DNA of 64,000 bases from Xylaria sp. FL1777. Lineage: Eukaryota > Ascomycota > Sordariomycetes > Xylariales > Xylariaceae. The notes beneath the pieces are model-generated. The model had not been told where the DNA came from. It ran no database searches and saw nothing but the letters and a program-made list of their open reading frames with translations. The stretch lies in assembly GCA_022578965.1 (NCBI GenBank), contig MU400507.1:372001-436000 (forward strand). The letters run 5' to 3'. The translations under genes and the position numbers were made by a program. Below are positions 1 through 12,274 of this stretch, piece by piece; position 1 is the stretch's first letter, and the number at the start of each line of letters is the position of its first letter.

Positions 1-579
1 GATGTCTCTCGGTCGTTGGCGGTTTCCACGCACGAACTCTTCGTCTCCAGGTGGACGCTCATTCTTGGTGTTGCCTGTCAACATGCTCTGGATGCTCATA
101 CAGACACTCTCGACGCTTTGAACTGGACTCCATCCCTGAGAGCCTAGAAGGTCCAAGCATATGATACCGTTGGAATAAATGTGAGGGTGCATGGGTATTG
201 GTCTATTATCCAGCTTGACGAAAGTGACCTCGGGCGCCTCTGTTTCAAAATCACGTATTAGTACAACACTGCACGCTTACAGGCAGTATGGCGAATATAA
301 AATACCAATAGGATAGCTGTTGCTGAACTTGAACTTCAGGCGGTACGTCTGTCCGGCGTATAATGGGTTCTGGTCTAAAACCTGAATATCAAGAAACCAT
401 TCGTCAAGGTTGTCAGCGGAGACCAGAGTTATGCCTGGCGGGAGATTGGTCGTGATCTAGAATGTAGGGGGCAACGAGTTAGCAATCACGGCGGCGTAGT
501 GCACTTAATGACAGGGAGTGTTGCTGAAACATGCCTTGGTCAGTTCCTTGCCTAGTCTCTTAGGACCAAGCCCAGCCAT
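1..579 (-). CDS. Ubiquitin-conjugating enzyme E2, UBE2W-like (partial)
   Basis: Ubiquitin E2 that would carry ubiquitin as a thioester on its active-site cysteine and pass it on with an E3. Exons from the 5' end: 579-535, 456-306, 239-1; the frame stays open at base 1, so the C-terminus lies outside the window. The product starts MAGLGPKRLGKELTK, followed by the UBC-fold stretch LPPGITLVSADN, and holds the active-site segment HPHIYSNGIICLDLLG with the presumed catalytic Cys at about residue 93. The HPH in place of HPN and the following QGWSPVQSVESVCMSIQSML fit the UBE2W group. Intron 457-534 joins only if read as a GC-AG intron (GCATGT donor, GCTAAC branch, CTAG acceptor). Intron 240-305 is GT-AG. 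Both joins restore a continuous UBC domain. Family assignment is by recognition, not by a search. Confidence 0.88.
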
Positions 580-2177
580 TGTTGCGAAGGTTGAACACTA
601 TGCCCACGAATAGGTGGTAGCAAGATGCCTCTGCGAACAAACAGACTTGCGTGGCTTATGGTACTCCACGCTGAGCAGAATGCACTCAAGGAAAGCGCCT
701 GTGACAGGACGAGAGTCTGCGGTCAAGATCCATGTATCATGTATGGATGTGTTGAGGACGTGTTGAAGTGGGAGCCAGTGAGCCAGGGGGAGGAGGCATA
801 CCTAGTTGATCCTAGGTAGGGAAGCTGTACCTACCTTACCCAGCTATGGTGCTATCGATAAGTAAGGTATCTGCGTACTCGGTACCTAAGAAAGAGAATC
901 GATAACCCCGCACTGCTGGCATGTCGCAGTACAGCTCCAGTACCTGAGTACATAAGATGCCTAGATAGATGCCTACAGTAGATTCACGAGAGTCACAAAA
1001 GAGACGGTAAATAGGCAATCAGGATTGGATACAACATCAAAAAATCATCGTGAAGAGGATCACAGGAGAAAATGGGTTCAAGATCAGGGCTGAGACTAGA
1101 TTACAGCCATTCCTGTCAAGTCAACTTAAGGACCTTTCTACAAGGATTGACATAAGATTGCGGTTAGGGGACTGGAACATGGTTCACAGCCTAAGTAAGG
1201 TACCTACTTATGTTGCTGTCACATGCTTGGCTTCCAATGTTTGAGGGGACTCCTGAACAAATCATATCTACAGGCTAGGCTCTTGTAGCCCTAACTGTCG
1301 TTGGTAGAAAACATTGCTGTTGTTTCTGTTAGACGATAGGCACACAAGACACCGGCTCACTGTTTGCGATTTATGTTTTCTGCCTTGCGTTATGCATCTG
1401 TGTCCTCTCTCTGACGTCGGATAATAAAATGAAGTTCCTGGGAGGCAGCTGAAGAAGATAAGGTAGATACATGTACCTACCTAGATTGATGAGGGAGCCC
1501 ACAGCACTGTCCGGGGGCCTGTACCAATAAATGTATAAGCCACCGGTATTCAGCCAATGTGATCCAGGTATTCTGCCCCACATTGCGGCTGAGCTTTTCC
1601 TACGCTGGTATCTAGCGGAGTACCTACTTAACGTAGGTAGGTAGGTTTAATGGTGTGCCTTATGCGATGGTGCTGTGTTGTTAGGGAGGCAGATGTAACA
1701 GAGAAAAACAGCCTTGCAAACAACAAGGAAGGACAGAGAGGGTTTCCTTCGTTAATAAAAGCAACTGATGGGCCACTAGCTCCGTCTTAGATCTGCTCAT
1801 CCTTTCATCTACTTAAGTAGGTACTTTGGGCAACGCTCCAGCAGCAGCTTCAGGTGCTGAAAAGAGTGGTACGTACCCAAGCGACCCCTCCTCGGAGTGC
1901 CCCTCCCACTAATATACGGTGCCTCCTTTTCACCATAATAGCAAGCTCATCAGCAGTAGATCAGCCTAACTACATTTCTACATCTCTACATCTCGTCTCC
2001 TACCATCCGCTTTCGATATTCGAAGATATTCGGACACCCTCCCCTCGCCTCTCTACATTTCATCGTCTTCTCTCCGTTTCTCTACAACTGCGAACCGCGC
2101 TGCACTGCGCGCCCCTCTATCGACCTTCCGTGCTACCTACCATCTTCACACTGCGCTGGAGCGCATCCCACGTCGCA
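580..2177. other. Intergenic spacer and CaM-kinase leader
   Basis: No gene seen. It lies between two divergent genes, so it holds both promoters. Several short runs of the TACCTA/TAGGTA type occur (near 800-830, 1465-1490, 1620-1650 and 1810). From about 1860 to 2177 the top strand is pyrimidine-rich with CT-rich tracts, as expected for the leader of the downstream kinase. The open frame at 1854-2348 in this stretch looks like leader and intron, not protein. Confidence 0.6.
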
Positions 2178-3748
2178 ATGAGCTGTAAGTCAAGGATATA
2201 CCCGTCAAGTTGGCCCCCAACAGAGGTCCTACGGACACGGCTGTCGCAAACCCCTCCTTTGTTGCCGCGACAGTCCATCATCAGCGCTCCAAGTCCCATT
2301 TCCTGTGATATCGATACTCTTTCCGACGCCACTAACCAATTAACCTAAATAGTCAATGCCATGTTCAGTCGCCTTCAAGGCCAGCCTGAGAGCTACGAGA
2401 GGAAGGCAAAGTATAGATTTGGTCGAACATTGGGTGCGGGTACCTACGGCATCGTCCGCGAGGCAGACAGTCCCAATGGAAAAGTGGCAGTCAAGATCAT
2501 CCTGAAGAAGAACGTCAAGGGTAATGAACGCATGGTCCTCGACGAACTCGATATGCTCCAGCGTCTCAAGCACCCACACATCGTCAAGTTTGTCGATTGG
2601 TTCGAGTCAAGGGTGTGTCCTGTCCCGCCGCCTCCGCCTTAGTAGTGCCATGTCCCGCTAATCCACCATCGTTTTTTGCAGGACAAGTATTATATCGTAA
2701 CCGAACTCGCCACGGGTGGGGAATTGTTCGATCGTATTTGTGAGAAAGGGAGGTTTACCGAGAAGGATGCTTCACAGACGATCAAGCAAGTCCTCGGAGC
2801 TGTTGACTATCTACACGGGAAAAACGTTGTTCACAGAGGTATAGTGCTTCCCTGTCTTTATTACACAGAGCACCAAAATCTCACATGTGCTGCAGATCTC
2901 AAGCCCGAGAATCTCTTATATCAAACGAAAGACCCGCAGTCCGATCTTGTGCTAGCCGATTTCGGTATTGCAAAGATGCTGGACACTAAGGACGAGGTCC
3001 TTACGACCATGGCGGGCTCCTTCGGCTATGCTGCTCCCGAAGTCATGTTGAAAAGGGGCCATGGAAAACCCGTCGATATGTGGTCCATGGGCGTTATCAC
3101 TTACACGCTTCTATGTGGCTACTCACCTTTCCGTTCGGAAAACCTTCAGGATTTGATCGATGAGTGTAGCAAGGCGAATGTGGTGTTCCATGAGCGCTAC
3201 TGGAGAGACGTCAGTAGCGATGCAAAGGACTTCATCCTGCATCTCCTACGTCCAGACCCCGAAGATAGGTGGTCTAGTTCGGTATGTTCCCATCAAACCT
3301 AGATGGACGTAAGCATGTAAACCAGCACTAACTTATTTGTTAGCAAGCACTTAAACACCCGTGGCTAAGCGGGGAGAACGCCACTGAACATAACTTGCTG
3401 CCTGAGATCAAGGCCTATATGGCCAAGGCACGACTCCGTCGTGGTATCGAACTTGTGAAGCTTACCAACCGCATTGAAGCCCTCAAGATCCAAGAAGATG
3501 ACCCCGAGAACCCTGATTTTCCTGGAGACCCACCAGCTGCAGCAAGCGTTGCCCAGGATGCTCAGGATGCCCAACCTCAGGAGGAGAAATCTACTGGAGG
3601 CCCAGGTAGACTCAGTCGTGCCGTAAAGGGAGCTATCTTCCGAGAAGTCGTGCTAGCCAAGGTTAGAGAAATGAAGGAAAAGGAGCAGACAGAGAAAGTC
3701 AAAGAAGAGGCAGAAAAAGAAGCACGGCACAAGAGCTTCAATACTTAA
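2178..3748 (+). CDS. Calcium/calmodulin-dependent protein kinase type I
   Basis: Ser/Thr kinase of the fungal CaMK-1/CmkA group, about 404 aa, expected to act downstream of Ca2+/calmodulin. Exons: 2178-2184, 2353-2612, 2682-2838, 2896-3281, 3344-3748. The first coding exon is only 7 nt (M, S and one base). Its GTAAGT donor and the TAG acceptor after CACTAACC give a start reading [17 protein letters not shown]. Visible landmarks: glycine loop GAGTYG (about 30-35), VAVK Lys about 50, HRDLKPEN (Asp 142), DFG (Asp 163), activation-loop Thr 178/179 in [15 protein letters not shown] (the CaMKK target region in the family), and APE. After the kinase fold comes a basic segment around [21 protein letters not shown], where the autoinhibitory and calmodulin-binding helix of this family sits. 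The C-terminus is charged and probably coiled coil. If the 2361 ATG were used instead, only five residues would be lost. Confidence 0.93.
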
Positions 3749-5045
3749 GGCGGTAGAGATCACAAAAGGCATTACGATCTAGCCTAACAATCGAACTAGG
3801 TAGTCTTCTTCGACCTGCTATATGCACCAAGCCATGCAATCGTGGATCAAGGCGTTAAGCGGCCCAGGAGGAATTGAATAATTACGGGTTTGGCGTTGGA
3901 GACAACCATACCAGCACAGCGTGCACCACAGTATCGCACGATACACTTTTGTCATTGAACTATTCCAGGTTCCCTAGTTACTTGTTATTTCCTTTGATGC
4001 TCAGCTGGAGGGCTTTAGTGGTCTTTGGGCGTTTGCGAGGTTGGTTGGTTAGTTCATTCAGTGTACCTAGGTTTATTCCCCCGAGTTCGAAAACACTGAA
4101 GCAGATTTTTGTCAATAGAAGAGGAGCTTTGTAGATTGCAAATTCATGAACAATCCTATGCTTTACAGCCCTATCTCTACTTACTATGCCAAACGGGAAA
4201 GAAAGACGACTTTAATCTATTAGTATGGGTAGTAACTATATGATCAAATCTTGTTTCTGTAATCAAGCGTTTACACGAGGTTGAGTATGCCTGTTTATCT
4301 GTTCCTAACTTAAGCAACCAGATAAATTGGGTCTCCAGGGACATTTCGACTCATGAGCGTCACGTTTCTTCTTCTCGCACTTGTTAAAATAGCCTTTATG
4401 ATAGCCTTTTATCAGCTATATTAATAAGTAGACGTCTTACACAACGTCGGTAAGCAGGATAAAGTATTCGGACAATTTACATTTGCAGCGTAAGACAGCT
4501 TAGTTTCCTCTTTACTACACACGGCGGTTGCCGCCAACTCTCCTCTTCCATTTTGCCCAACTCGGGGGAACTAAGATTATTAGGTCCCTCACCTGATCAA
4601 TGACGATGTTAGGCAAAGCATATCAGTGTGAGGACATGTTAAGGACATAATGCGGCATACCAGTATGGAGCGGGTTGGGGCGCCTGTCGGAAATAAATAA
4701 CAGCTTAGACCAAGTAAGCTAGCTCTACAACTGACTGACTCCTTAGAACAACTACCGAAGACCCCCAACGCGAAATGAAATTATGTATATTTGTAACATT
4801 ATCCACGGCTTATGTAGACCCTGAATCAATCCGTGTATGCTATATCGCCACGAATATCACAGCCAGAAGGGGTTTGTTTCATGTGACATGGTAGCGGCCG
4901 CATCCTCGCGGCATGACCATGTTTCCTAATTATTTACAGGCTCCTATCATCCTCCCTCACGTAATCTAGGCTTATATATCGCCCTTTCTCCCCCCTCCCT
5001 TTCCCTACAAAGTCCGCGAGAAGAGAAATAAATGCCTTTTCCCGG
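3749..5045. other. Intergenic spacer between convergent genes
   Basis: Convergent 3' ends of the CaM kinase (+) and the unknown gene (-) meet here. An 86-codon open frame at 3874-4134 has no recognisable content and is probably chance. No RNA gene or transposon ends seen. Confidence 0.5.
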
Positions 5046-6668
5046 TCAAGGCTCAAGCTCCCCCAGCACCTGCTCCCGAAGCGCCTCGTACCGCCGGCTG
5101 TCGAAGCGCTTCCTCCGCCACCCGCTCGCACGGAGCCGCTCGATGCGGTCCTGGAGGTTCTTCTCGTCCCTCCCGCCGGCGGCGGATAGGGCCGGCGACG
5201 ACGGCCTGGCGCTCATCGGCGTCATCGGCCTGTGCGCGTACACGGGACTGCTGGTGTCCCGCGCCTGGCCGAGACCCGCCGATATGGAATTGTATCTTCG
5301 GAGTTGATGGAACCTGCTCGGGGTATCGAGTTTTATGTCGGTTTGGATGCGGAGGGCTGGGCGCGATGAGTTGCTTGCTAGTAGTGGGCTTGGGATGGAT
5401 TGGTTGCGCGTTTGGCTCTTTGCGTAAAATGGAGGAGGCTGTTGAACTTCGTCGAGCACGTCTAGTCTGCTCGGCGGCCGTGGTGTTGGTGTCTCGTCGG
5501 GCGTGGCGAGGAGTCCGTCTACAACCGCGCGGTGCCGGCAGACTTGGTCTCTTAACGCCGAGAGTTGTCCGCGGAAGCGGTTCAGGGTGCGCGTCTGGAG
5601 GAAGGATTCGAGATCGAAGGTATGGTTGCTAGGAGTGCTACATCTCTCCCGGTTACATTCGTCATCGGTGGTGCTTCTGTTAGCAAACTGTGCTCTAATT
5701 GGCGTTGTTATTGTTGCTGAACCGGTTTTGAGGGATGATTTGGCTTCGAATTCTGCGACACTCATAATCCGGGCAGGGCTTGACCTTCCTTCAAGCGGTG
5801 GTTTGATTATCGACGTTGGACTACCATGCTTCTTCGGCGACATTGTAAAGGGCGCGTCCATCTCATGTGGTGGCGACATGAAGAAGGGGTCTTCCCAACC
5901 CAGTGTTGGGCTGTCTGGACGGATGTATGGCTCTGGCTGGAACTCGAAGAATTGCGGCAAGCTGGAGAAAGATACCTTCTTCTTACTAGATTTCACGCGA
6001 GCTTTTCGGGCTGGCCTCGCTGGGGGTTCATCGTCGAGGGAAAATGCGCTCGTCCGCGGTGATGACGAAGCAGTGCTGCTCAAGTCTGGTACTCTTGAGC
6101 TAGCCGACAAGCTAGGGGAGGAAGGGCTGGTAACCCAAGATGGCGGTCTTGCTCTCTCGGCCACGTTCCACTCCATAGCTGCTATCAGAACCTCTGCCTC
6201 GGCGTAATGCTTCTGCGCACTACGCAGTAGCTCGGCACGGTAGGTGGACGACGATGAAAGAGGCCGCGCACACCATTCGAAAGAAGATGCGGCATAGAAG
6301 TGTAGATATATCAGGTGTAAGGGCTCAATGGTCGATGTGTCTTTCAGGTTGCCCAAAACCTCACAACATTGCATTGAGCATGATCGGTATTTGCGAGCGA
6401 GGTATTTCTGCTTCACCTCGTCGATGGTGTGTTTCCATTCTGCCGCGTTTAGAGGAGCTGCCTTTGTGGCAAGAGAGCTGGTTAGTGAAGCCTGCCTTAG
6501 TAAAGGTAGTGACTGTTGTCGGCGGTGGATTTGATGCACCGAAGAAGGCGAATATTGAAAGGGTTCTGTCGATGAAGGCCTCATGCCCAACCGGCTTCCC
6601 CCGTCTATGTGTGACAGCGACGGCATATGGCCGGTCAGTTGCGATAGGTCGCAATGGGCTAAAAGCAT
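5046..6668 (-). CDS. Conserved-looking fungal protein of unknown function
   Basis: Single open exon of about 540 codons. The function is not recognised. Residues about 85-175 (from EWKHTIDEVKQKYLARKYRS to LLRSAQKHYAEAEVLIAAME) are predicted helical and leucine/alanine rich, and resemble a TPR-like helical repeat or MIT-like bundle. The rest is low in order: Ser/Pro-rich, with a basic patch RKARVKSSKKKVSF and many SP sites. A basic C-terminal segment follows (DRIERLRASGWRRKRFDSRRYEALREQVL). The start is uncertain: ATG codons at 6668, 6626 and 6584 are all in frame, and a TTG-led extension to 6698 looks spurious. The hydrophobic stretch just after the first ATG could mimic a signal peptide but may be untranslated. 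It is convergent with the CaM kinase. It could be a scaffold or adaptor, but there is no direct evidence. Confidence 0.7.
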   Translation of the reverse strand: MLLAHCDLSQLTGHMPSLSHIDGGSRLGMRPSSTEPFQYSPSSVHQIHRRQQSLPLLRQASLTSSLATKAAPLNAAEWKHTIDEVKQKYLARKYRSCSMQCCEVLGNLKDTSTIEPLHLIYLHFYAASSFEWCARPLSSSSTYRAELLRSAQKHYAEAEVLIAAMEWNVAERARPPSWVTSPSSPSLSASSRVPDLSSTASSSPRTSAFSLDDEPPARPARKARVKSSKKKVSFSSLPQFFEFQPEPYIRPDSPTLGWEDPFFMSPPHEMDAPFTMSPKKHGSPTSIIKPPLEGRSSPARIMSVAEFEAKSSLKTGSATITTPIRAQFANRSTTDDECNRERCSTPSNHTFDLESFLQTRTLNRFRGQLSALRDQVCRHRAVVDGLLATPDETPTPRPPSRLDVLDEVQQPPPFYAKSQTRNQSIPSPLLASNSSRPALRIQTDIKLDTPSRFHQLRRYNSISAGLGQARDTSSPVYAHRPMTPMSARPSSPALSAAGGRDEKNLQDRIERLRASGWRRKRFDSRRYEALREQVLGELEP

Positions 6669-9600
6669 CAAGAGCACCGTTTGAACTAAACAGTTCAAAG
6701 CCTTTTGAAGTTGGGGAAGCGAGGCGTAAAGTTTACGCTACCGGTTGTTGTTAGACAGATATTGAGGTTGTAACTGAGTCGAGTATCCAGTACAAACCGT
6801 CTGAACGGCAAGTTTCACTGTCTATACGTCACAGTTTGAAGAATGTGGCGTTGGGTGAGTTGGAATGACGAGACGACGAACCATGCCTTCGATGAAGTTC
6901 GAGCGGCTGCACTATCTCAGGCCTGGCTTGTCGTTTTCACGTCGGTCAAAATAACTATTCCAATACGTTGGACCAATGCTTTCACTAGCCTCGCAAGACC
7001 AGTGTATGTTCGATTTAGGTATACCGGCCGTCAGATATTGTCGAGACGCCGTCAATATGAGCTAGGATAGGCCTTAGATTCTTGAGATCTTAGGACGGCA
7101 AGAATGAACAGTTGGAATACTCCCGACCACCACAGTCAATTTATCATAAGAGACTGGATGATGCCGCAATGCCTTTCCGGTCTGACTTGGCGTTCTTGTT
7201 AGTACAAACCGATGGCCCCCGCTCCTCTGCTCGAGCTTCAACTAAACACAGGGTGAAGACGGCTCGAAAGCGGGATCGAATGGAGTAGAGGTCGGTATGA
7301 TAGGTACGATATCCTGTCATGTGTGTGCCATAATCCTACAGCGGCAGGAAGGGAAATCCCGTGCACGCGGTAGTTATATTAAACTAAGGGTGTGAAGGGC
7401 TTCAGTAGCGAAGGTGCTGGCAGACCTACAACGGAGCTAGGTTTTGAAGTTAGCTATGAAGATTCCTGTCTTATGAATTGGACTCTTCAGTCTTTTTGGT
7501 CATGATTAATCTGTTTACTTTTAGAGCACGAGATATTTGAGTTAGCCAGGGCTATCAGAGTTAAATAGTAGTATTCTATATTATAGACCAGGGTGGTAGA
7601 GGGCCCTCCCCCTTTAGTTATCGGGTCGCGTTTGATCGGGTGAGTTCGAGATCTTCGTTTCCACCTAAAACATTTTTTCGAGGCCCTAGCAAAGTCTAAG
7701 ATCGAGGGGAAGTTAGTATTAGCAATGATTTTCGCCGTGATGAGTATGCGAGTATGAAACCGACTACCTCATCAGGAAAATGGAGTTGACGCGAGGCGGT
7801 GATGCCCACGCGCCAGCCGTCTCAAGTAAGTATTGCATATCATGAAGCTAGTAGCAAGGCACATAACTAATTCCTCTTCTCATTGGGAGATGGAGTACTC
7901 AGTCCTTATTTGGACCGTGCTATGGCTATCTCTTGTGTAGCATTGCAGGACTGAGAACCATGAGGGATCTTTTTTCATCCAAACGAATTGGACCTATCAT
8001 ATGATATCGCAAATACGCTGTGCCTCCCAGGAACCAGGAGCAACGCAAAGGGCAGGGGAGGCTCTCCACAGCGATATTAGAATCTAGTCTACACTAGGAC
8101 TTAGAATGCCGAATACACAAAATACAGGGGACTGATATATTGACCACACTAGAACCTCTCTAGTGTATACTACTTAGGTATATCACATAGGGAAACTTAG
8201 CCAGGGTGCCCAGAGGATGCGCAAGGCTAATACCTTTTGTTCTACACTAGTATCACCATAATGAAGCAGATAGGAAGGATCCGTTCGCAGCACATAATGG
8301 TCTTAACAGCAAAGTGAAACTACCAAATTAGATACATTACTTAGATGGTCGAAATAGGGTACTGTGTTCCTTGGTGATGTGCCCGATCACTGCGATATAC
8401 TATAGTGTATATGCAATGTGATGAGACTCTCATACGGGCCAGGTTTGCTGCAGTAGACTAACCAACTGTAGCGTCCTTGTTTTCCGGACTGAGAAGGATG
8501 ACCATTTCTCCACGCACTGAAGGAGGCACTTCTTCTGTTGATACCGAATATAAATGAGGTGCACAGACATCAGTGAGCAGCTGACATGTTACTGGCTATA
8601 CTGTTACGGGAGCGTCCAGATATGGAGTAGTGTAGCAGCAGCGCGAATTTGTGTATGGGTAAACCATCACCATTGCCTCCACTTCGGGACCGGGGGAGAG
8701 TCTATATCAAGACAGGCTCTATGATGGGTTCTCCTTTTGGATAATAAATGCAGGGCAGTCGATTAACAGCGAAACAGTGGCTATCGGTTATGCCATCCGG
8801 CCTTGAGTTTCTTCCGAAACCAGGGTTCGCGTTGCATCACATTAGTGTGAACCAGAGGCGAGATGTGGTTGGTCGTAGTGTATGGGTACAGTCCGTGTGT
8901 TGCAGGGATGCTCAACGTCTCTCCCTATCCGTCTCGACATGGGACGGGGAATAAGGCTAGGTAGTATGGATGGTTCCCATCACCATGTGTTATATCGTCC
9001 ATTCTACGAGGTTATCATATGTACGCTCAAGTAGGGACCGATTCTCTGTTTTGTGTAAGTGCTTACTCAAGTAGTACCCGTCAAGCTGCACTGGGGAGGA
9101 CGTGTCTCAAGAATCTGAGTTCTGATGCGTTATCATACAGCACGTATAGTTGATGCTTTTAACTTCTGCTTCGTTACTACTCATATTCGACTAACGTAAC
9201 AGCTGGGTTCGGCTACTGAGCAGACCTGGGCATCTAGTTTCTCGCGACTGGTTCACGACCATGCGGGCGTGACTTATTCGATAGAATAAGATGTTTGATG
9301 TTACCTTAGTAACGGTGAGAGACGACATGGAAGACAAGAAACTTATGTACAGGGTTTGACTGAAAACCTCCGACGAACGATATACTAGGGTATATGACGC
9401 GAAACCCAACTAATCTGGGGATTTGTTGCCCTTCAAAAAGCCTGACTCGTGGCTTAACCTTGCAATACCGGTGCCTTAAATTATTAACCTCCGATATGGG
9501 CGAGGCTCCAGGGATGCTAGGCGAATTTCTTATTCACCCATAGACAGTCTTGTTTTTATCGCCCAGGTGAATGTGGCAGCTTGACGTAAGCATACTGGCT

Positions 9601-12274
9601 GGTCGTGGTAACTTACTATATGTTTCAGCTCTTGAGGTAGTATGTTTGTAAGTCTAAGAAGGCCTTTATGTAGGAGTGAGGGTTAACCCGCAAGTCTAAT
9701 AGAATGGGCGACCCCATAGGTACCGCCAATTTAGCTATTGTGCAGTCTAAGTTGCAGCATCTTCCATTTGACACGGGTTAGCTCTACCGGAACTCGAAGA
9801 GTTGAGGCGGATATGAAGGATAGTCTCAACATAGTCGGAGCATAAACATTCAATACGTTACTTAAAGTACTTACTCGGTAAAGCCCATCCTTGGTAAACG
9901 TATCAATGTCATTGAGAATTATTTCGGTCGAGTGTCCCACGGTGTTCTGTTAGTATCCCTCACGAATTTGATGTCTTCGGTACCCGATTTGTATATAATG
10001 ACATTAATACGAAAACGTTAGTTGAAAGACCGCCAGGATCATAACCTTGTCAATACCAATGAATGTAAGATTGCCATAGTGAAATGTTATATAGCTATGG
10101 ATGTCTCTAAGTTTTCTACATATAAGCGAAGGAAAATCGTCATAGCAATAGTGTATATATGCAAACTAAAAGAGAGATGGCGTGATTTGTTTAATGAGTA
10201 TTAAATTAGAACATATTAATGGAGTACAACATGTGTGCGTTGATTCGAAACATTTCCCAGCCTTCTCGGAGGAGAGCTGCTACTAGCAATAGGGACCGAC
10301 TGCATACAAATACATTTACATATCTATCTAGCAAGCAACTGATCATTACACACCACCTTTATACTACGCACAGAGCATATGACAAGACTGTCTCGTCTTG
10401 GGGCATACTCCAAATTTGAGCTGCCTAAGGTTATATACAATCTCTTGGAATCTTATCGCTTGCTTAATCATGCTAGGCTCGTCCAATCGATTTCTTGACT
10501 TCGTGGCCGTCGAATACCCCATACTCCTATATCAGCTGTTAGACAAGCATCAACAGCAAATGTCTTAGGAGTGGTGGCTCCATCTTCGATCCATTTAGAG
10601 CTGAGGGTCGAACGACTTTACTTTGGAAGCACGATTGCAGGGCTGTTTTCATGTTGGAAGTATCACATAAATCGGAAATAACTATTTTTCTTTCCTTTGG
10701 CCTAGTTGTTAGAAGTCAAGGCTGATAAGTCCATGGTTCCATTGTGGCTGGGCACGACTCCTAGTCTACAGCAGCAGATCGCCAAAACAACGTCATTGCC
10801 CCAATCACATGCTACACAATCATCTTCAAATAGCTACGTGGTAGATGGCATTAGGACAATAATTATCTAGATAGGTCACGTAATACCTATCAATGGTAGC
10901 ATAAATTTATATCCATTCTGTGTTAGTATGTCTGCTGTCATAGGTAGATATATGCCTCCACTGGTGCCCATACCTACTACCTAGGTACGTAGTAGGTAGT
11001 ACCTACAGTAGATACCGTACGTCAGGCTCCCCGCTGATATGCTGAACTACCAGCTAAAACTAGGTACCTTTTGACCGAACAAAGGGCCTAGAGGGGTGAG
11101 AAGGTGCAAAGGCAGTGCGTATATACCTACCTAGGTACTTAAGTGCATATGTAAGTAGTTATCGCCCTTGATGACAGCCTGGAATTTCTTAACAGCACAT
11201 ATATGTATTTACATGCCTAGGTAGTAGCAAATTGCATTTAGGCAAAGCGGGCTGCCGTGTCTTTGGCTTGCCTTCCTTGTGATGCAACGCCTTTTTGAAT
11301 GCCTTATCGCCTAGTTCTGTAGGTACCTACCTAGGTATCATGGGGTAGCGCTATACCACTACCATGGCAATGGCACTATACTACCTAGGTATGTAGCAAT
11401 GTTGTACATATAGAATAACTATTTATTTGTAAAAAGCGATTCAGTAAATTAGTTGAGTTATAATATTTACATAGTTAAGTACATAAGAATATGTGAATTA
11501 GCATAGAAGTAGTGCAGCTAGATCCCTTACTTATTCTTTTATTTGTTTGGTTGATTTAATACCTAGGTTACCAAGGTAGTCCTTCCTTACTTAAGTAAGT
11601 ACATTATTTACTCTCTCTTAGGTAGGCAGGTAGTGAGTTATGGTTAGCCTCGCTAGCGCTGCCTTGTCGCCTGCTTTTGGCCTTTGACCTTTTCTGGTCT
11701 CCGCGTCAGGTCAGGTTCAACCCTTCTTTCATCTACCAGACGCAACAACTCAACCATACTTCTCCCTTGCTAACAGCCCAGCCAAAGCGCTTCTGATTGA
11801 TCGCGATCACGTTACGTCCCCGCATTGGCCTTATCCCTCGACCAGGCCACGCAATTACCCGAGTCGCATCATAACCACTTTTTTTCTGGAGAGCCTTGAT
11901 CGACATCATCAGATTTCGGTCACCTGCACCAATTAACACGCCCTGTCCCGTCTACACCACCTCCTCATCATCCACGAATCTGACCTACGACTTCGAGGCT
12001 CCCTCCGCTGTACGAATAACTCGGTCACGCTCGCTCCGCTGTCGTTCCCGCAGTATACGCCGTCTGTAGTCGCGTCCGGGCAACCACATCACCGATATTC
12101 CGTATCCGCCCATAAAGCCACATCCTTCGCGCGCATCTACGCACAAACCCACATGCCTCGGAGCGCCCTCCTCCTCTTACCTGCCAGCGCCTTTCGCATC
12201 GCTTCTTGCTCGCTGCTCGTGGCCGGCCCGTGAGTTTACGCGCCGCGTTGGCGGAAGGGGGAACTAGGTCTAGG
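6669..12274. other. 5.6-kb gene-free spacer
   Basis: No gene is supported. All open frames are under 90 codons and lack family signatures or plausible splice chains. The left part holds the promoter of the 5046-6668 gene. The centre, about 9,900-11,500, is AT-rich. The right part (about 10,900-11,650) is dense in TACCTAGGTA-type motifs. About 11,650-12,274 turns pyrimidine-rich and is the likely leader of the Mediator gene. Old decayed repeat DNA is possible but no element ends are visible. Confidence 0.5.
10971..10998. repeat. Palindrome with 10-bp arms and 8-nt centre
   Basis: The left arm TACCTACTAC (10971-10980) is exactly complementary to the right arm GTAGTAGGTA (10989-10998), with CTAGGTAC between. 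It is the longest example seen of the TACCTAGGTA-type motif scattered in the spacers. It could form a cruciform or bind a dimeric protein, but no function is shown. Confidence 0.7.

Noticed and set aside
1854..2348. 164-codon open frame before the CaM kinase
   Set aside because: It overlaps the pyrimidine-rich leader, the 7-nt first exon and intron 1 of the kinase, and has no recognisable protein content.
7560..7690. Possible tRNA or tRNA-derived SINE (GAGTTCGAGATC near 7644; similar GAGTTCGAGACC near 44,480)
   Set aside because: The B-box-like word is present, but no 7-bp acceptor stem, A box or cloverleaf could be drawn around either site.
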